A stretch of DNA of 64,000 nt from Fomitopsis serialis. Its lineage: Eukaryota > Basidiomycota > Agaricomycetes > Polyporales > Fomitopsidaceae. Positions 59,190 through 64,000 of the stretch are shown piece after piece. The position numbers and the translations under genes were made by a program. Within the stretch, counting starts at the first letter, position 1. Each line of letters begins with the position of its first letter. The DNA lies in contig NW_025955107.1 of NCBI RefSeq assembly GCF_022376445.1, positions 42,046 to 106,045 of the forward strand, written 5' to 3'. The notes under the pieces were generated by a model that saw only the letters and a program-made list of their open reading frames with translations, was not told where the DNA came from and did not search any database.

Positions 59190-59760
59190 TCAAGCCAGGA
59201 TCTTGGCCATACAGCTCATGAGAGCTATAGACCTGTAGGATTTCGCAACCGAGTAGTCGCTTTTCCCAGGTTTGCGTAGCACGACTGTTGTGGATATTTT
59301 CCACTCCTCTGGTTAGTAGTGCAGGTCGAACGTAGCGCGAAAGAGGCAGCCGAGAAAGGGGACTAATAGATCTGCGCACCGTTTGTAAACCTCGTTGGGT
59401 GTCTTGAACTCCTTGAGGCGGTGGCAGGCAGCGTGGATCTGATGGTCCGAGACATGTGCGAATTCGAAGGCCGGGGGAGGGTAGTGTTCAGCGTCCGGGT
59501 CTGGGAGCTCGAGGTCTGGTGGGGGTTGTGGGAAGAACGTCTCGTAGAGGACGCGGCTTTTCGCCTCGTTCTCGCGCTCCAGTCGAGCACTGCCCTGGCG
59601 GTGCAGCGGTGGCACTCTGCTTTTGCTGCCATCGTTCGAGCCTGAGCGTATGTACTTCCCCACGGTCCAGATCGACTTCGCGTCGGCCTCTTCGAGCCAC
59701 GCATCCCAGTGCGCCTTCTTGGCAGCGCGTACGTGTTCTTGACATATATAACCATGAGTT
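59190..59760 (-). mobile_element. LINE reverse-transcriptase N-terminal fragment
   Basis: The minus strand reads AKKAHWDAWLEEADAKSIWT, KSRVLYETFFPQPPPDLELP, YPPPAFEFAHVSDHQIHAA, CADLLVPFLGCLFRATFDLHY, an in-frame stop, then PEEWKISTTVVLRKPGK, DYSVAKSYRSIALMSCMAKI. This is the endonuclease-RT linker and first RT blocks of a basidiomycete LINE. The catalytic YADD block is absent and the fragment ends near 59190. A short solo piece between two convergent genes. Confidence 0.85.
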
Positions 59761-59842
59761 CATCCAGATCGTGCGATAAGCAATCTCAGTGCTAGCGTAA
59801 GTTAAAAATACATGATATAGATGCTGCTGAAAAGGCTGGGCA

Positions 59843-62800
59843 TTATTCCCCCTGGTCCATCAATTCCTCCCCAGCCTGATTATCGGGCGCCGTCTTGCTC
59901 TCGGACTCGGAGGCCAGCTGGTCGCTCTCTTCGTCGATCTCGCCGGTTCGGGGGCGCTTCCTTCCTGAGCCCTGAGCGTTATACGTCGGACCACCGAGTA
60001 GAGGGGCGATTGGATGACCTCGCGGCTTTCCGCGCCTCCACAACGCGTCGAGCTCCGTTTGTTCCTGAGCGGTGGCCCGCGCTGCTGAGGAGGTAGATGC
60101 CGTGCGCGTACGGCCGTTTGCAACGTCGGGTTGCTCAACACTCAGAGATACGGGGGAAAGTGTGCGCGGTCTCTCCGGGAGAGACGCCGAACCCGACAAA
60201 TAGGCGACGGCGGCGGGGGATCTCATGGCCCAGCCCGTGGGCCTATTCCAGCCAGGCGCTGCGCCTGCTGAGATCCGGCTTGCCGGCAGCGCCCTCTTAT
60301 ATGTGGGGGCTGCGTCTTCGACTGGCTCGTCAACTTCTGGCAACGGCGGAAGTAGCGAGCCCGGTGCGGGAGGGGAGAGCGTGTCGTGGGCTTTGTTCTC
60401 GTCAGCTGGACGGGGGATCGAGTCTGGAAGAGGGGCGAAAATAACGGATTCCGCGCCCTCGGAAGCGGTGGGGGACGGTGGTGATGGGGTTAGGAGGCGC
60501 ACTGGAGTCAGAGGGCTCAGCGGAGCCGAGGGCACTCTGACCACGCGATTAATGTCGTCGCGAATTTTGATTTCGATCTCTCGAACGCGTTCCAGAGTCA
60601 AATCCATCGCCTGGAGTGTCCCCTCCTTGACAAGGTCTATGTCGCTGCGCAGTGTGCACGCCTGCTCGACTCCACTCCTCATCGTCGCAATGTCGGCTGA
60701 AATGTCAGCAATGACGCCCTCCAGCTGCGCCTTCTCCGCGTGAAGCTGGTTGACTTCCTCGCGAAGCTGGTTGACTTGCTGCCCCATATCCCCCGTTGTG
60801 AGAGCCAACTCGTCGCGTATCTTGTCCACCTCAGACCACGTGGGACCAGTGCTCGGCGCTGGGCCATTGGCCACCTCTTCGACCCTCGCCTGCAGCACTG
60901 CGTGCCTCTCGCTCTCATACTTGAGGAAGAGGATGATACTCGCCCACGCGTCGGCAGGATTGAATGAGGCCTGCGGCGTAGCTACACCCTGCGTCGCCAG
61001 GAACCGGATGTAACCCTCCGCCTCCTGCCTTGCCTGTAAACTCAATGGTGCGGGAACCGACGGCGTGGCCGACGTCTGGGGCACAGACAGGGAGGGGAGG
61101 GAACCGACCGCGTAGCCGACGTCTGGGGCACAGACAGGGAGGGAACCGACGGCGTGCCGACGTCTGGGGCACAGACAGGGAGGGCCCCGCGTGGGCTGCG
61201 CTTGGAGATGATGGCACGGGCGACATTCTAATCAGCCCGGCGAACGCGTCAGTCTGCTCGTCACCATCTGAGATCGAGATGACGTCGTCCTCTTGGTGCG
61301 CCTGAGCTGCTTCCGGAGAAGACGCCGGTCTCTTCCCAGCGGCGTGGGATGGTGGGCGCTTCGGCTACGGAGAGGCATGAGGACTGGTTCAAAAAGATGT
61401 TGGGGCAAACTCACCGCCTCGGGAACAGGCACGACGCCTTCGCCACCCGTTTCGTCCGCGGGCGTTTCGATCAAATTGATCACATCGGCGTCCTCGTCGA
61501 GATCAATTGGCTTGTCGGGCGAAATCCCTCGGCCGACTAGTTTCGCCTTCTTCCGGGCACTCCGCTTCTTCGAAGTTGGCTCGGCCTTGTGACCCTCCTC
61601 GTCGCTCTCTGGCTCGCTCTCCGTGTCGCCTTTCCTGTCCAGCTTGGGAGGCTCTATAAGTTGGCCCCGTGCTAAGGCGGACCGACGCACGGCGACCCAG
61701 TCCATCAGCTTGTCGCTGACCCGTTTATCCGTATTGTCCCAGGTATCCAGGTCGACGACCCAAGAACCGGGTTTCCCCTGTATCCCATTCCAAACCGGCA
61801 GGTCCGGGTATGGTAGGCGCTGGGCCTTCCGGTCGGCCACCCACATTCGCCATTCGGCGGCGGCCGTCCCTGCGATGCTGTTCTTGAAGACACGCCCGTC
61901 GTGCATGTGGCGCGGGACGAGCGAACAGGCCGATTTAGCTGTCTGACAGCCCGTGCAGCGAGCCATCACGACCTTGTGGGTCGGCTTCCTCTTGTGCGCC
62001 CCAACAACGTAGAGGCACGTTTTGCCCAAGTGGAGGCAACGGTCGCATTCCACGGGCTAAATCATCAGGGTCCGCTGGTGAACCGAAAGCGGCGCAACTC
62101 ACCGGATGAATCAAGTCCCCAACCCTCGCCTTTGATTCGGCCAGTTCGTAAGCGTTGACTTGCACCGACACAGGCGCCTTTACAGGAGGCGCCGTACCCC
62201 CGTTGCCGTCGGCGCGCGCCACCTCTTCCTCTCGGTCGACCTCCATTAGCGCTGTGGAGGGCCCGGCCTCCTTGCGATCCGCGGCCCCCTTCCCCGCATT
62301 TGTCTGGCGGCCGTGAATCCCCTCGGCCATTGCCAATGGCTCTTCTTCATCCGAGCCGACGCGGGCCCTCGACTTGAGCCCAGCCTTGCCGCCTTTCCCC
62401 AACCCCTGCCCCCTCTTGACGACATCGGGTGGCTTCACAACATTAATGCGCTTCCGCTTCTTCTCCTGCACGCCCTCGGCCGCCTCGCCAACCGGCGCTG
62501 AGTCCATCGGCCGAGTCCGCTTCTTACTGGTGGCGGTGCCGACCTCTGCGGAGTCAGCCCCTTGTAAGTTTCTAGCAAGACTGAGTAATGAATACCAAAT
62601 CCTTACCATCCGAGGGTCCCGCAGTGGGCCTTTCTCCCTCCGCGCTGGTTGAGACGGGTGCGACGGTCGTCTCTGAAGCGCTTGTAAGCGAGTGAATCAA
62701 GACGCTAAGGGGATGGCGTACTTGGCTTCCACCATTCGTGCGCACGCGCCGCATAGCGTTCAATGTCCATAGCCACAATATACTTTTCAGGTATCTGCGT

Positions 62801-63161
62801 CGGAGGGGGCAGAATATCCGCCTAATGCTGTCAAGATTAAATTCTGTTTTCAATAGTAAAAGGTACAGAGCGGAAGCCAACAAAGGGGCATCTTCAAACT
62901 GCCTGCATTAGCCGCCTGCACGATGCCATACCAATGTTTCTTCTGCGAAGAATGAGTAACCTACTCGAGGATGAGTCTCGTGGGATTCACCATAAGAGTG
63001 CACAACGCTTGCTGCGCGGCCGGACGCTCTGCTTCCGGTGCCTCAATCGCTGCATGTACGTAGGCGGAAAGGAGGAGTACTTGTTCCTCCGTTATCGGCG
63101 GAAAGCCGGTGCTGTCCTTCACGACCTTAGCCGTGTCTTCCGAGATGGCGGGCTTCGACAT
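59843..63161 (-). CDS. Uncharacterised protein with internal Gal4-like cysteine cluster, right partner of convergent pair
   Basis: Putative ATG at 63161 (MSKPAISEDTAKVVKDSTGF). Supported exons: 62722-62821 (ADILPPPTQIPEKYIVAMD, AARAHEWWK), 62607-62680, 62103-62560 (Lys-rich, nuclear-type), 61415-62056, 59843-61364. Exon 4 opens with C-x2-C-x6-C-x19-C-x2-C-x6-C (CDRCLHLGKTC ... CTGCQTAKSAC), then KNSIAGTAAAEWRMWVADRK and a basic KKRSARKKAKL. Exon 5 has three tandem copies of SLSVPQTSATPSVP, a long coiled coil (VNQLREEVNQLHAEKAQLEG) and a disordered tail to TAG/TGA-side stop at 59843. One base is missing in the repeat array (about 61157) and one near 62725. Resembles a zinc-cluster DNA- or protein-binding factor, but the cluster is internal and its linker is long. 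Function unknown. Confidence 0.72.
61053..61185. repeat. In-gene tandem repeat, three units of about 42 bp
   Basis: Units starting GAACCGACGGCGT and ending CACAGACAGGGAGG, of 47, 42 and 41 bp. They encode SLSVPQTSATPSVP on the minus strand; the 41-bp unit lacks one G and breaks the frame. Confidence 0.85.
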
Positions 63162-63870
63162 GCCGTCAACTGTGAGACGCCGTCGAGCGTTGTGTGGCGT
63201 GTAGAGGCGGAGGGGCGCAATTGAGTCAACGGCTATGTAAGCCGCGGAATCTTCAGGCATGTTTGACAGCGCATCAAATTCACGTGATTGCTTCCCACGC
63301 GTGTTTCACCCGCATCAGCGCCCGCGCGTCGCGAATCTGTGTGGCTTCCGACCCTGACCGTCGCCAATTCCCGCTTGCCCCGCGGCGGTCGCCATTCGCC
63401 CATTCCATACCACAGGTATGTGTAAGCTCCGTGGATGCCATAATTGAGCGACTCATCGCTAACCGGCGTCAGTCTTGCGCAGCCCATAGGCAATATGGGT
63501 CCTGATCGAACTCCCCACAAGAGGCGCCGTGGCAGCTACGGTGAGTAACTCGGCTCGGTGGGACACTCACTTGGTGACAATTGCCCTCATAGAGGTGATG
63601 GTTGGAGGAGCTCGACGGCCGGCGAGGCATCTCGGCGGCAACGAAGACACAGGCATTCCTCCTCTCCGCGGTCCACCCGCTCCAGTTCTGGCACCTCCCC
63701 CCTTCCCACGTCACTCGGCTGGCATGGCCATTCTCGCCCCCCCCCTCTATTGCGACCACATGCTGGTGCCTTTCCCCTGGGGCCTCCCGCACCCATTCTT
63801 TCCCCCCTCCCGGCAAGGCCTCCTCCACCTGTTTCTAGGGCTCTCCCGGCTTCACCGGCGCGTGTTCCTG
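63162..63870. other. Flank, no recognised gene
   Basis: 5' flank of the cysteine-cluster gene. Short frames on both strands show no family signal. The plus strand becomes increasingly C/T-rich from 63660. Confidence 0.45.
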
Positions 63871-64000
63871 GCCGGCCGGCTTGTCCTCCTTCGCCGGTCT
63901 TTGCCCCGCCTTCCCCGCACCCGCACCCCCGCTCGCCGATCTTTGCCCCGCTCCCCCTCAGTCGCCGTTTTTTGCCCCGCTTCCCCCCCTCAGTCGCCGC
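63871..64000 (+). repeat. C-rich minisatellite at window end
   Basis: Repeated TCGCCG-x-TCTTTGCCCCGC then CCTTCCCC/CAGTCGCC units, at least three imperfect copies of roughly 30-45 bp, running off the window. Confidence 0.7.

Noticed and set aside
1..64000. CRISPR arrays, operons, ribosome binding sites, rRNA
   Set aside because: None present; the sequence is spliced eukaryotic nuclear DNA, and the repeats are tandem or dispersed without regular spacers.

Overview
The window reads as nuclear DNA of a filamentous basidiomycete, most likely an Agaricomycete. Real genes are cut by many short GT-AG introns of about 46-62 nt, and lie among gene fragments, repeats and transposon remains. Several products belong to families I know as fungal or Agaricomycete expansions: a FunK1 kinase, a Zn2Cys6 regulator, a seven-helix membrane family, F-box/LRR-like proteins and a lignin-fungus type GST. 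There are no operons, CRISPR arrays or prokaryotic signals.

Layout. 1-658 (-): glutathione S-transferase cut by the window edge. 1773-5650 (-): recyclin-1/Sec10-like F-box protein with a C-terminal CaaX box. 5.7-9.3 kb: gene-poor. 9270-10609 (-): small secreted protein. 10.9-15.2 kb: mosaic of coiled-coil-gene remnants, an F-box/LRR fragment and copy A of a 1.7-kb duplication. 15.2-23.6 kb: pseudogenes and mobile-element debris, including a plasma-membrane H+-ATPase pseudogene, the 3' end of a LINE, a C-rich minisatellite and a P450-like N-terminal fragment. 23614-27009 (-): Zn2Cys6 transcription factor, with an oligopeptide-transporter fragment divergently upstream and a tRNA-derived SINE beyond. 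30.2-31.1 kb (-): F-box-like pseudogene. 31990-33449 (+): uncharacterised basic protein behind a clear TATA box. 34909-36796 (-) and 43604-45658 (+): inverted paralogues of one seven-helix family, separated by about 7 kb of degenerate DNA. 46984-50036 (+): FunK1 kinase. 51400-53140: copy B of the duplication, ending just before an MPH1/FANCM-type helicase (53236-56100, +). 56211-58939 (+) and 59843-63161 (-): a convergent pair of uncharacterised genes with LINE reverse-transcriptase debris between them. The window closes in a C-rich minisatellite.

Two themes stand out. First, many otherwise well-conserved genes need one missing base restored at several places to stay in frame. This looks more like systematic single-base deletion error in the assembly than like mutation, and automatic gene calling will break these genes. 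Second, the best candidate for something undescribed is the convergent pair at 56.2-63.2 kb. One partner carries an internal C-x2-C-x6-C-x19-C-x2-C-x6-C cluster, a Gal4-like pattern with a stretched linker. All assignments are from reading the sequence alone; no database search was possible.
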